A stretch of DNA of 50,680 bases from DATMER01 sp035536935 (GCA_035536935.1 DATLNC010000095.1:1-50680); one strand, 5' to 3'; positions 29,513 through 38,279 are shown, numbered from the stretch's first letter. Made by a program: numbers and translations. The notes: generated from the letters alone by a model not told the origin.

Positions 29513-31144
29513 GTGCAGACCATCCGCGTTCTGATCATCGAGGACAACGCCGGGGATGCGGACCTGGTCCGCGAGATGCTGGATGGTGACGGGGGGGCGC
29601 GCTACGAGATCGAGCACGCGGAGGACCTGCAGGCCGGTACCCTCTGCTACGCCGACCGGGGAGCGGACGTGGCGCTGCTCGACCTCGGCCTTCCTGACTC
29701 GGTGGGGCTCGAGACGGTAAGCGAGGCGCGCCGGCGGTGTCCCGATCTCGCCCTCGTCGTGCTCACCGGGCAGGACGATCCGGACCTGGCCCTCGCCGCC
29801 CTGCGCGCCGGAGCCGACGACTACCTGGTCAAGGGCGGCTTCGCCGGCGAGCTCCTGCGGCGCACGCTACGCCATGCGATCGAGCGCAAGCACGGCGAGG
29901 TCGCACTGCGCCAGGAAGCCGACTTGGTGGAGACGCTGCACCGGGTCGGCGCCATCCTGGCCTCGGAGCTGCGCCTGGAGAACCTGGTGCAGGCCGTGAC
30001 CGACGCCGCCACCCGGCTCGCCGATGCCGAGTTCGGTGCCTTCTTCTACAGCGTGACCGGCTCCGGCCTGGAAAAGTACATGCTCTATTCGCTCTCCGGC
30101 GCCCCGCGCGAGGCGTTCGCACGCTTCCCCATGCCGCGCGACACGCCGCTCTTCGGACCCACCTTCCGCGGCGAGGCGACCGTGCGGATCGCGGACGTGC
30201 ACGCGGATCCGCGCTACGGCCGGGTGCCGCCGCACCACGGCATGCCGGAGGGGCATCTGCCGGTGAGGAGCTATCTCGCCGTGCCGGTCGTCTCGCGCTC
30301 CGGCGAGGTCCTGGGCGGTCTTTTCTTTGGCCATTCCAGGCCCGGCGTGTTCACCGGGCGCCACGAGCGGCTGGTGGAGGGGGTCGCCGGCTGGGCCGCG
30401 ATCAGCCTCGACAACGCCCGGCTCCTGGAAGAGGCGCAACGAGCCTCGCGGATCCGCGACGACGTGCTCGGCGTCGTCTCCCACGACCTGCGCAACCTGC
30501 TCTCCACGGTGACCATGGCCACCCACATGCTCATGACCGCCGAGCTTCCTGCCGAGAGGCGGGCTCGGCACCTGGCGGCCATCGACAGTGCCGGGAGGGC
30601 CATGCGGCGCCTGATGGACGACCTGCTCGATGCGACCGGCCTCGAACGGGGCACCCTCTCTCTCGATCGCGGGTCGCAGCCGGTGGAGGCGCTGCTCGCC
30701 GAGGCGCACCGCACGTTCGACCTGCAGGCACGGGAGAAGGGGATCGAGCTCTCCTGGACGGCCGACGAGGGCCTGCCGCCGATCTGGGGCGACCGCGAGC
30801 GCCTGCTGCAGGTGCTCGGCAACCTGGCCGGAAACGCCTTCAAGTTCACTCCGCCGGGCGGCCGCGTCACGCTCTCCGCCCTTCTCGGGGACGGCGTCGT
30901 CTTCACCGTCTCCGACACGGGAGAAGGGATCGACGCCGCCGATCTGCCGCGGCTGTTCGACCGCTTCTACCGCGGACGCAACCAGGCTGCGCAGGGTGTC
31001 GGCCTGGGCCTCGCCATCTGCAAGGGGATCGTCGATGCGCACGGCGGCCGCATCTGGGTCGACAGCCGCAAAGGGGAGGGGGCGAGCTTCCGCTTCACCG
31101 TGCCGCTGGCGGTGGCGATGCAGGGCGCCGGCGGCGGCTCCTGA
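29513..31144 (+). CDS. Hybrid REC-GAF-histidine kinase
   Basis: 543 residues beginning at GTG directly after the previous TAG. Receiver domain residues 1-125 (IEDNAGDADL, phospho-Asp in VALLDLGLPDSVGLE, VVLTGQDDPD, LVKGG). GAF domain about 140-300 (FGAFFYSVTGSG, SYLAVPVVSRSGEVLGGLFF). HisKA with His in VLGVVSHDLRNLLSTV, and HATPase (LGNLAGNAFKFTPPGG, VSDTGEGID, GVGLGLAICKG). An N-terminal receiver in a kinase suggests a phosphorelay step, in which the upstream kinase or single-domain receiver could control this one. Last gene of the four-gene signalling operon. Confidence 0.94.
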   Translation: MQTIRVLIIEDNAGDADLVREMLDGDGGARYEIEHAEDLQAGTLCYADRGADVALLDLGLPDSVGLETVSEARRRCPDLALVVLTGQDDPDLALAALRAGADDYLVKGGFAGELLRRTLRHAIERKHGEVALRQEADLVETLHRVGAILASELRLENLVQAVTDAATRLADAEFGAFFYSVTGSGLEKYMLYSLSGAPREAFARFPMPRDTPLFGPTFRGEATVRIADVHADPRYGRVPPHHGMPEGHLPVRSYLAVPVVSRSGEVLGGLFFGHSRPGVFTGRHERLVEGVAGWAAISLDNARLLEEAQRASRIRDDVLGVVSHDLRNLLSTVTMATHMLMTAELPAERRARHLAAIDSAGRAMRRLMDDLLDATGLERGTLSLDRGSQPVEALLAEAHRTFDLQAREKGIELSWTADEGLPPIWGDRERLLQVLGNLAGNAFKFTPPGGRVTLSALLGDGVVFTVSDTGEGIDAADLPRLFDRFYRGRNQAAQGVGLGLAICKGIVDAHGGRIWVDSRKGEGASFRFTVPLAVAMQGAGGGS

Positions 31145-31153
31145 GGCGATCGT

Positions 31154-31945
31154 CTAATTCACCCAGGGTCCTTTTCGGACGCCCTTTTCCCCTGGGATGA
31201 CGCGGAAGCCGCGCTTCTTCTTGGCCCGGTTCAGCTTCTTCTGGATCCACCAGCGCTCCAGCCGTAGCCGGTACTCCCGAAAATCCTTCCGCCGCAGGCC
31301 GATCCGGCCGCTCTGGTCCACGTAGAACCAGCCCAGGCCGATGCACGTGCAGATTCCCACGAAGCCGGGAACGTCCCGCGTGACCAGCAGGCCGAGGAAC
31401 GCGCCCAGCAGCTCGAGCGCCACGTAGTACCCGGCCTCGATGGGCAGGATGAACATGAAGAGGACCGTGGCCCCCCGGTGGGCGCGCGCCCAGGCCGCGA
31501 GCAGGATGGCCATCAGGGTCCAGCCCTGCATCAACACGAAAGGATTCGGAGCGGTCCACCCGGACAGGGAGAGCGTCAGGTCCGCCAGGGTGGCCAGGAT
31601 GCCCCCGCCGATGCCGGCGAAGAGCAGCATGCGCCAGAAATGGCGTCGGCCCAGCCCCGAGAGGACGTCCCGCCCCCAAAGGAAAAGCAGGATCAGGTTG
31701 ATGATGAACCAGAAGCTCGGTCCTGCCGTGTTCACGAAGGGGTAGGTGACGAGCTGCCAGAGGAAGCCCCGCTGCCAGACCAGGGGCGTGATCGTCAGCA
31801 GGAGGGGAACGATGCGGGTGGAGTCGAAGGCGCCCAGTGTGACCGAGAGCAGCATCGCGCCGGCGATGAAGAGGAGGTCGCGCGGGATCGGCCCGCTGAG
31901 ACCCCCTCCGCCGAAGCTCTGCCGGGTGGTGGGGCGGGTGTACAC
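31154..31945 (-). CDS. Rhomboid-like polytopic membrane protein, probably non-catalytic
   Basis: 263 residues with about six hydrophobic helices (LLFIAGAMLLSVTLG, WFIINLILLFLWGRDVL, MLLFAGIGGGILATLADL, VLMQGWTLMAILLAAWA, TVLFMFILPIEAGYYVALEL, GFVGICTCIGLGWFYVD). The WQLVTYPFVNTAGPSFWFII stretch and GRDVL resemble the L1 loop and second helix of rhomboid/derlin proteins. The rhomboid catalytic GxSG is replaced by QGWTL, and no histidine occurs in the last helices, so peptidase activity is not expected. The C-terminal tail is basic (KKLNRAKKKRGFRVIPGEKG). It lies 12 nt after the ABC permease stop, so it may be part of that transporter unit. Confidence 0.75.
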   Translation of the reverse strand: MYTRPTTRQSFGGGGLSGPIPRDLLFIAGAMLLSVTLGAFDSTRIVPLLLTITPLVWQRGFLWQLVTYPFVNTAGPSFWFIINLILLFLWGRDVLSGLGRRHFWRMLLFAGIGGGILATLADLTLSLSGWTAPNPFVLMQGWTLMAILLAAWARAHRGATVLFMFILPIEAGYYVALELLGAFLGLLVTRDVPGFVGICTCIGLGWFYVDQSGRIGLRRKDFREYRLRLERWWIQKKLNRAKKKRGFRVIPGEKGVRKGPWVN

Positions 31946-31957
31946 GGGGCTAGTGTG

Positions 31958-33250
31958 TCATGAGTATCTGACCCAGCGCAGCAGCTCCGGGATCGTCGGC
32001 TTCTTGCCGTACATGAGGATGCCGATGCGGTAGATGCGGCCGCAGAGCCAGACCATCAGCACCAGGAACCCGAACGTCAGGACGTAGGCGGCCGCGATCT
32101 GCCAGACCGGCGGCATCTCGGTGACCATGCGGAGCGGCATCAGCACGGGTGAGAACAGGGGGATCAGCGACGTCACGGTCGAGAGCGTCGAGCTCGGGGC
32201 GTTGATGATCATCGGCATCAGCATGGCCGGGATGGCGAAGAGAATGCTCATGGTGCCGGCCACCTGCTGGGCCTCCTGGAGGCTGTTGAAGGCCGCTCCG
32301 AGAGCCGCGTAGAAGCTCGCGTAGACGAAGAAGCCCAGCACGAAGAAGAGGAGAAACTGCAGCGCGGCGAGCGGGGAGAGCGTCGGGATCTGAAAGTCGT
32401 CGGGCATCTTGCCCAGGGAGCCCACCACCCCCGGCGCGCTGATCACGACCATGGTCGTCAGCCAGATCGCGAACTGTGTCAGGCCGACCAGGCAGATGCC
32501 GGTGAGCTTGCCCATCATCAGCTGAAAGGGCTTGACCGTCGAGATGATCACTTCCACGGCGCGGCTCCCCTTTTCTTCGAGGATGCCGTTCATGACCTGC
32601 TGGCCCCAGATGAGCAGCGAGAGGAAGAGCATGAAGAACAGGATGTAGGCGAAGAGGAAGCCGCCCGCTCCGCCCTCGGCGCGGCTCCCCTCCTTGGACA
32701 CGCGGATCGTGCGCAGGTCCACGTCCGCGGAGAGCGCGCCGACCTTGTCCGGATCGTACCCGGCATCGGCCAGGCGTACCCGCCGGACTGCCGCGGTGAG
32801 CCGGTTCTCGAGCACCCCCTGGGTCATGAAGTTGGAGGTGCTCCGGCCGTGGTACTCGACCGGATCGCCGGTGAGCGCTCCGGGCGTGATCCGGATCCAG
32901 GCATCGATCTCCTTGTCGACGACGCGGCGGTTCAGGGCGTCTTCCTGAGCCTTGCGGTCCGGCTGCACTGCCTCGCGGAGGAACTCGACCTTGGCCCCCT
33001 GCATCTGCCCGCCCGGATCGAGAGGCGCGGTCTTCGGCCGCTCGGCGCTGAGCTGGGCGGCGACGCGGCCGGTGTCGTCGAGGACCACGATCGACTGCGT
33101 GGTCTTGGAGCGCATCATGAGGAGCGAGGGGAGGACGCTCATGGCCACCGCGAACAGGGGGAAGATCACCGTGCCGATCCAGAACCCCTTGCTCCGGATG
33201 CGCTGGAGGTATTCGCGCCTGGCGACGATCCGGATGTTGTCAAGCTGCAT
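31958..33250 (-). CDS. ABC-2 type permease (NatB-like)
   Basis: 430 residues. One N-terminal membrane helix (GFWIGTVIFPLFAVAMSVLP) is followed by a long extracytoplasmic loop (about 40-200) and a bundle of five helices (FLFAYILFFMLFLSLLIWGQ, LTGICLVGLTQFAIWLTTMV, LLFFVLGFFVYASFYAALGA, ILFAIPAMLMPMIINAP, AAYVLTFGFLVLMVWLCGRI). The EKGSRAVEVIISTVKPFQLM segment is highly typical of NatB/YhaP sodium-efflux-type permeases. It pairs with the ATPase encoded 11 nt upstream with overlap. Substrate (Na+, drug or lipid) is not determinable. Confidence 0.92.
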   Translation of the reverse strand: MQLDNIRIVARREYLQRIRSKGFWIGTVIFPLFAVAMSVLPSLLMMRSKTTQSIVVLDDTGRVAAQLSAERPKTAPLDPGGQMQGAKVEFLREAVQPDRKAQEDALNRRVVDKEIDAWIRITPGALTGDPVEYHGRSTSNFMTQGVLENRLTAAVRRVRLADAGYDPDKVGALSADVDLRTIRVSKEGSRAEGGAGGFLFAYILFFMLFLSLLIWGQQVMNGILEEKGSRAVEVIISTVKPFQLMMGKLTGICLVGLTQFAIWLTTMVVISAPGVVGSLGKMPDDFQIPTLSPLAALQFLLFFVLGFFVYASFYAALGAAFNSLQEAQQVAGTMSILFAIPAMLMPMIINAPSSTLSTVTSLIPLFSPVLMPLRMVTEMPPVWQIAAAYVLTFGFLVLMVWLCGRIYRIGILMYGKKPTIPELLRWVRYS

Positions 33251-34145
33251 CGCGCACCGCCTTCAGGAAGATCTGCTCCAGCTCCGGCTCTTCGGAGCGG
33301 AACTCGTGAACGCGCAGGAACTCGACCATGCGCCGCAGGGCCTCGGGGCCCTCGGCATCGGGGTGCAGCAGGAGCTTGACCACGCCGTCCTGCACCACGG
33401 CCTGCTCGACCTCGGGCAGCTCGTGGACGCGGTCGAGGTCCCCCTCGGCCACCAGGCGGTAGGCGTTGCCGCCCAACTGCCGCTTGATGTCGCGCAGGCC
33501 GCCGGTGAGGACCACCCGGCCCTGGGAGATGAGGCAGATGTGGTCGCACATCCGCTCGGCCAGCTCCATGCCGTGGGTGGAAAGGATCACCGTCCTGCCC
33601 TGCTTCCGGTGCTCGTGGAACAGGTCGCGGAACAGCTCCTGGTTGATCGGATCGAGCCCGGAGAAGGGCTCGTCGAGGATCAGGAGCTCCGGCTCGTGGA
33701 GCAACGTGCCGATGAGCTGCACCTTCTGCTGCATGCCCTTGGACAGCTCTTCGACCTTGGACTTCTTCCACCTGGCGAGGTCGACCCGGTCGAGCCAGCG
33801 GTCGATGGCGGGCACGAGGTCGCGGCGCTTGCGGCCATGGATCTCGCCCAGAAAGAGGAGTTGGTCGATCACGGTCATTTTGGGATAAAGGCCGCGCTCC
33901 TCGGGGAGATAGCCGACGCGGCGCAGCTCCGCGGCGCCGCGGAGCCGGCCGAACAGGTGGACCTCGCCCGAATCGGGGGCGATGATGTCCATGATCATGC
34001 GGATGGTGGTGGTCTTGCCGGCCCCGTTGGGTCCGAGCAGGCCGAAGATGGTGCCCGTCTCGGGCACCGCGAACGAGACGCCGTCCACGGCCTTGAACTT
34101 GCCGTAGCTCTTCCGGACGTCCCGCAGCTCGAGATTGGAAGTCAT
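33240..34145 (-). CDS. ABC transporter ATP-binding protein (NatA-like)
   Basis: 301 residues. Walker A GLLGPNGAGKTTT, Q-loop GYLPEERGLYPKMT, signature LSKGMQQKVQ, Walker B LLILDEPFSGLD, switch His in STHGMELAE. The LPEERGLYP Q-loop and the C-terminal extension (residues 220-301), with SEEPELEQIFLKAV, are characteristic of NatA/YhaQ-type exporters. The start at 34145 is preceded by GGAGGGACCACCCTAC. It overlaps the permease gene by 11 nt and follows a small hypothetical gene by 24 nt. Confidence 0.94.
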   Translation of the reverse strand: MTSNLELRDVRKSYGKFKAVDGVSFAVPETGTIFGLLGPNGAGKTTTIRMIMDIIAPDSGEVHLFGRLRGAAELRRVGYLPEERGLYPKMTVIDQLLFLGEIHGRKRRDLVPAIDRWLDRVDLARWKKSKVEELSKGMQQKVQLIGTLLHEPELLILDEPFSGLDPINQELFRDLFHEHRKQGRTVILSTHGMELAERMCDHICLISQGRVVLTGGLRDIKRQLGGNAYRLVAEGDLDRVHELPEVEQAVVQDGVVKLLLHPDAEGPEALRRMVEFLRVHEFRSEEPELEQIFLKAVRDAA

Positions 34146-34169
34146 GTAGGGTGGTCCCTCCGTCCTTTA

Positions 34170-34400
34170 TTACGCAGGAGGTTTCGCGGAGTTTGAATCC
34201 TCCTTCGTGACGAGGGGCCTGGCCGTCTTCATCTTCTGCAGGACCTGCGGCGGCTTCTCCTCGACGAGCACCGGCGTGCCGTGGACCCAGACCTTGCTGC
34301 CCAGGCCCGCCGGTGCGATCCCGGAGATCGCGTCCAGGCGGAAGTAGACCGTCTGCCGGTCGCCTTCCGCCTGCTTGAGCGCGATCCACTTGTCCTCCAT
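34170..34400 (-). CDS. Small hypothetical protein (76 residues)
   Basis: MEDKWIALKQAEGDRQTVYF starts a short all-beta core (YFRLDAISGI, SKVWVHGTPVLVEE) with a basic, helical tail. The pattern 'W-x-x-L-x-x-x-x-G-x-x-V-Y-F-R-L-x-x-I' recalls the fold of FlbD-like or translation-barrel small proteins, but I cannot name a family. Start at 34400 is preceded by AGTAGGAGCCAGC. It lies 8 nt after the BNR gene stop and 24 nt before natA, so it may be co-transcribed with either. Confidence 0.6.
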   Translation of the reverse strand: MEDKWIALKQAEGDRQTVYFRLDAISGIAPAGLGSKVWVHGTPVLVEEKPPQVLQKMKTARPLVTKEDSNSAKPPA

Positions 34401-34408
34401 GCTGGCTC

Positions 34409-37400
34409 CTACTCTATCGAGATCGGCTGGGCTTCCTGCAGGAGCTGCACGTCGAGCTCCTTGACCTTCGCCCGGAAGGCCGCCACGTCCTGGGAGAACA
34501 GCTGGTTGAAGTCGGCCAGCACCTTGCGGGACTCCGTCTCGGCCCGCTCCAGGTAGGCGAGCTGCGCCGGGGTCGGAGCGTCGTACGACGAGCCGATCGC
34601 CCGCATGGCGTAGTCGAGCCGGTTCTCGGCGTCGGTCTCGGGCAGGATGCCCTTGGTCCCTTCCGGCTGCCAGAGGCGCTTTTCGATGTCGTCGAGCTTC
34701 TTGCGCAGCTCGCGGGCGGATTTCGTAACCTCCTCGCCGGCCGGGTCCGTCTCGTCCTTCTTGACCCGGGCCTTGAGCTTGGCCGTCACGGCATCGATGT
34801 CCGCGCGGGTCTGTTTGATCCGCTCCACGGCCGTGGCCAGGGCGTCCTGGACCTTGCCGGCGCGCTCCTGGGCTTCGAAGTTCGCCAGCTGGCCGCCGAG
34901 CCGCCCTTCGTACCGGGGATCGGACAGCACCCGCACCGTCTGCTCGGCGGACTTCTGGTCCTTGTAGGAGACGCGGACCCGGTAGGTGCCGGGAAGCACC
35001 TCCGGACCGGCCGGCTCGAAGAAGGGATTGACGTCCTTCCGGGGGATCAGCTTGTGGGGATCGCGCCGCAGGTTCCACGCTGCCCGGTTCACCCCCTGGG
35101 TGACCGGCGCCTGGAAGGTGCGGATCACCTTGCCCGATTCGTCGAGCACCTCGATCTTCGCTTCGGGACCCTTCTTGCCGCCGCGCTTACCCCTTGTCTC
35201 TTCCTCCTCGGAAGGATCGTCCATGACCAGAGGCTTGCCTCCCTCCGCGCGCTCGGTCTCTTTGCGCTCGCGCTCCATCTCCTCGTCCGGATGGGGCAGG
35301 CCGGGGACGTTCATCGACCAGGTGATCAGCGCGCCGTAGGGCCGCCCCTGTCCGCGGAACTCGCCCGCGCCGGGGAAGCGCGACGAGCCGGTCTGGGCGA
35401 CCTGGTGCTGCATCGCGTCGCCGATCTCGAACAGGCGAATGGCTTCCTTCTGAGTGGCCTCGGAGACCGAGCGCAGCGGCCGGATGTCGTCCACGATGTA
35501 GAGGCCGCGGCCGTGGGTGGCGACGATCAGGTCGTGCTCCCGCGGATGGATCGCCAGGTCCATGACCGAGACCGTGGGCACGCCGTGGTCGAACCTCATC
35601 CAGCCCTTGCCCGCGTCGAGCGACACCCAGAGGCCGAACTCGGTGCCCAGGAAAAGCAGATCGGGATCGACCGGGTCCTGGACGACCGACAGCGCATAAC
35701 CGCGCAGGTTTTTCGTGGCCAGGCTGGTCCAGGTGCGGCCGAAATCCGTCGTCCGGAACACGTACGGCGTCCAATCCGAGCGCCGGTGATTGTCGAAGAC
35801 CACGAAGGCCGTGCCCGCGTCGTAGCTCGAAGGATGGATGTGGGGGATCCAGGTGTTCTCGGGCACGCCGCGGACGTTCTTCTCCACGCTGGTCCAGGTC
35901 TTGCCGCCGTCGCGCGTCACGTGGAGACGGCCGTCGTCGGAGCCTGCCCAGAGCACCCCCTGCTGGATCGGGCTCGGCGCCAGCGCGATCAGGGTGGTGA
36001 AGTTCTCGGCGCCGCTGGCGTCGATGGTCAGGCCGCCCGACTCCCCGGCCTTCTGCCACTCGGGGTTGTCGGTGGTCAGGTCGGAGCTGATCGTCGTCCA
36101 GGTGTCGCCCCGGTCGGTCGACTTGTGCACGTACTGGCTGCCGAAGTAGAGGGTGTCCGGCGCGAAGGGATCGATGGCCATGGCCGCGTTCCAGTTGAAG
36201 CGCAGGTCGTCTTCTCCTGCTGGTGGCGCTGGCCGGATGTCCTTGCGCTCGCCGGTGCGCAGGTCGTAGCGGATGACGAAGCCCTCCTGGCTCATGGCGT
36301 AGCCCCTCATGGAATCGCGCGGGTCGGGCACGGTGTCGAAGCCGTCGCCGAAGGCCACCTCCTGCCAGTGCTGGTTGCGGATGCCGCCGTTCTCCCAGAC
36401 GTCGCTCGGGCCTTTCCAGGAGCCGTTGTCCTGGAGCCCGCCGTAGACGTTGTAGGGCACCTCCATGTCGTAGCGCACATGGTAGAACTGCGGCACCGGC
36501 AGGTTGGAGACGAAGCGCCAGGAGGCGCCGCGGTCGCGGCTCTCGTAGACTCCGCCGTCGTTGCCTTCCAGGATGTAGCGCGGGTCCGCGGGGTCGATCC
36601 ACATGGCGTGATGGTCGGGATGGATGTCGCGGAAGCCGCCGATCGTCTCGAAGCTCTTGCCGCCGTCGGACGAGGCATGGAGCGCCGAGGCGAGGCGGTA
36701 GAGCCGGTTCGGATCGCGGGGATCGACACGGATGTCCGCGTAGTAGAAGGGCCGCGGCGACACGTCGCCTTCGCTGTTGACCGTTTTCCAGGAGCGTCCG
36801 CCGTCATCCGAGCGGAGCAGGGCGTTGTTCCTGGCCTCGACCAGCGCGTAGACGACGCGGGGGTCGGAGGGGGCCACGGCGAGCCCGACGCGGCCGAGGT
36901 CCCCCTTGGGGATGCCGTCCTCCTCGGTGAGCTTCTTCCAGCTCTCGCCGCCGTCGTAGGAGACGTGGATGCCGGAGCCGGGGCCGCCCGAGCGGAAGGA
37001 CCAGGGCCAGCGCCGGTAATCCCACATGGCGGCGAAGAGCTTGTTCGGGTTGGAGGGGTCCGCCACGAGGTCGGCGCAGCCGGTGCGCTCGTCCACGTAG
37101 AGGACCTTGCGCCAGGTCTTGCCGCCGTCCAGGGTCTTGAAGACGCCGCGCTCGGGGTTCTCCCCCCAGGCCTGGCCCATGGCGGCCACCCAGGCGGTTT
37201 TCGGATCATCTGGATGGATCACGACGCGGTGGATGCGCTCGGTCTTGTCGAGACCCAGGTGCTGCCAGGTCCGCCCGCCGTCGAGCGACTTGTAGATGCC
37301 GTTGCCGACCGAGACGCTGTTGCGCGGGTTGCCTTCGCCGCTGCCGACCCAGACGGCGTCGGGGTTGGACGGATCGATGGCCACGGCGCCGATCGAGGCG

Positions 37401-37666
37401 ACCGGCTGGTCGTCGAAGATCGGCGTCCAGGCGAGCCCGCCGTTGACCGACTTCCAGACGCCGCCGGTGGCGGTGCCGACATAGATGGTCCCTGGGTTGG
37501 CGGACGAGGACTCGCTGGCTGTGATGGCTGCGATACGTCCGCTCATGGCCGCGGGGCCGATGGAGCGGGCCTTGAGCCCGGCGAGCAGGCTGGGATCGAC
37601 GGCGGCGGCTAGAGGTAGTGCTGACAGGGCGATCGCCGCCAGGGTGACGAGAAGGGATCTCCGCAT
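34409..37666 (-). CDS. BNR/sortilin-like beta-propeller protein (VPS10-type), exported, copy 1
   Basis: 1085 residues with signal peptide MRRSLLVTLAAIALSALPLAAA. The first 700 residues are repeated propeller blades carrying BNR Asp-boxes (SxDGGxTW: SLDGGRTW, TLDGGKTW, SYDGGESW, SDDGGRSW, SSDGGKSF, STDRGDTW, TRDGGKTW). YNVYGGLQDNGSW and HATHGRGLYIVDDI are signatures of this family, often mis-annotated as glycosyl hydrolase. The C-terminal 300 residues hold a beta domain (VLPGTYRVRVSYKD) and helices (ATAVERIKQTRADIDAV). Likely a periplasmic or surface protein; ligand unknown. Start 37666 follows GGAGG. A paralogue lies at 41.5-44.6 kb in opposite orientation. Confidence 0.9.
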   Translation of the reverse strand: MRRSLLVTLAAIALSALPLAAAVDPSLLAGLKARSIGPAAMSGRIAAITASESSSANPGTIYVGTATGGVWKSVNGGLAWTPIFDDQPVASIGAVAIDPSNPDAVWVGSGEGNPRNSVSVGNGIYKSLDGGRTWQHLGLDKTERIHRVVIHPDDPKTAWVAAMGQAWGENPERGVFKTLDGGKTWRKVLYVDERTGCADLVADPSNPNKLFAAMWDYRRWPWSFRSGGPGSGIHVSYDGGESWKKLTEEDGIPKGDLGRVGLAVAPSDPRVVYALVEARNNALLRSDDGGRSWKTVNSEGDVSPRPFYYADIRVDPRDPNRLYRLASALHASSDGGKSFETIGGFRDIHPDHHAMWIDPADPRYILEGNDGGVYESRDRGASWRFVSNLPVPQFYHVRYDMEVPYNVYGGLQDNGSWKGPSDVWENGGIRNQHWQEVAFGDGFDTVPDPRDSMRGYAMSQEGFVIRYDLRTGERKDIRPAPPAGEDDLRFNWNAAMAIDPFAPDTLYFGSQYVHKSTDRGDTWTTISSDLTTDNPEWQKAGESGGLTIDASGAENFTTLIALAPSPIQQGVLWAGSDDGRLHVTRDGGKTWTSVEKNVRGVPENTWIPHIHPSSYDAGTAFVVFDNHRRSDWTPYVFRTTDFGRTWTSLATKNLRGYALSVVQDPVDPDLLFLGTEFGLWVSLDAGKGWMRFDHGVPTVSVMDLAIHPREHDLIVATHGRGLYIVDDIRPLRSVSEATQKEAIRLFEIGDAMQHQVAQTGSSRFPGAGEFRGQGRPYGALITWSMNVPGLPHPDEEMERERKETERAEGGKPLVMDDPSEEEETRGKRGGKKGPEAKIEVLDESGKVIRTFQAPVTQGVNRAAWNLRRDPHKLIPRKDVNPFFEPAGPEVLPGTYRVRVSYKDQKSAEQTVRVLSDPRYEGRLGGQLANFEAQERAGKVQDALATAVERIKQTRADIDAVTAKLKARVKKDETDPAGEEVTKSARELRKKLDDIEKRLWQPEGTKGILPETDAENRLDYAMRAIGSSYDAPTPAQLAYLERAETESRKVLADFNQLFSQDVAAFRAKVKELDVQLLQEAQPISIE

Positions 37667-37765
37667 GAAGCCTCCAAAGAATGGCCGGGAAGGCCGGCGC
37701 AAAGCCTAGCCGCTGGAGGGAGTCAGGGCAACCTTCGAGGATTTCGGCGTCGCTCCGAAGCACTT

Positions 37766-38165
37766 CAGAGTCATTCCGAGGAGGTCAGAGCCGTTCCGAA
37801 GTACTTCAGAGAGTGGCTCCCAAGTCCTTCGGAGTCGCTCCGAAGTGCTTTAGAGTCATTCTGAGGAGCTCAGAGCCACTCCGAAGTACTTCAGGGCCAT
37901 TCCAGGGACTTCAGAGTGATTCCCGAGTCCTTCGGAGCCGCTCCCAAGTAGTTCAGAGTCATTCTGAGGAGCTCAGAGCCGCTCCGAAGTACTTCAGGGC
38001 CATTCCAGGGACTTCAGAATGATTCCCAAGTCCTTCGGAGTCGCTCCCAAGTAGTTCAGAGCCATTCTGAGGAGATCAGAGCCGCTCCCAAGTACTTCAG
38101 AGCCGTTCGAAGAACTTCAGAGTGACTCCGAAGGACTTCAGGATGGCTCCCAAGTCCCTCAGGGC
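37766..38165. repeat. Tandem array, about 20.7-bp unit with 103-bp higher-order period
   Basis: About 20 degenerate units. The anchor C(A/G)(G)(A/G)G recurs at 37766, 37786, 37807, 37830, 37851, 37871, 37892, 37912, 37933, 37954, 37974, 37995, 38015, 38036, 38057, 38077, 38098, 38118, 38139 and 38160, almost always 20 or 21 bp apart. Between anchors are TTCCGAAG- or TCCCAAG-type cores, several palindromic (GAAGTACTTC; TTCGGAG-TCG-CTCCGAA). A five-unit block repeats nearly identically, starting at 37852, 37955 and 38058 (103-bp period). No gene, no spacer-like unique segments. It fills the gap upstream of the BNR gene. Confidence 0.9.
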
Positions 38166-38195
38166 GATTCCGAAGTGCCTGACCAGCGCCCCGCT

Positions 38196-38279
38196 CGCGG
38201 GATTCTCGACACCTCGGTCGTCATCGATCTCGAGCAGATCGACCCCTCACGGCTTCCCGTCAAGGTCGTAGCCGTCTAA
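38196..38279 (+). pseudogene. Remnant of a VapC-type PIN-domain toxin gene
   Basis: The frame reads RGILDTSVVIDLEQIDPSRL followed by PVKVVAV and TAA. GILDTSVVIDL is the standard first strand of PIN-domain RNases, including the first metal-binding Asp. The typical 130-residue protein is cut after about 28 codons, and the start codon and upstream antitoxin are replaced by the tandem array. It is a truncated relic. Confidence 0.6.

Noticed and set aside
35054..37612. 852-residue plus-strand frame opposite BNR copy 1
   Set aside because: Antisense of a propeller gene; low-complexity composition and no start signals.
37766..38165. CRISPR array
   Set aside because: The period is about 21 bp with no alternation of constant repeats and unique spacers, and no cas genes are present.
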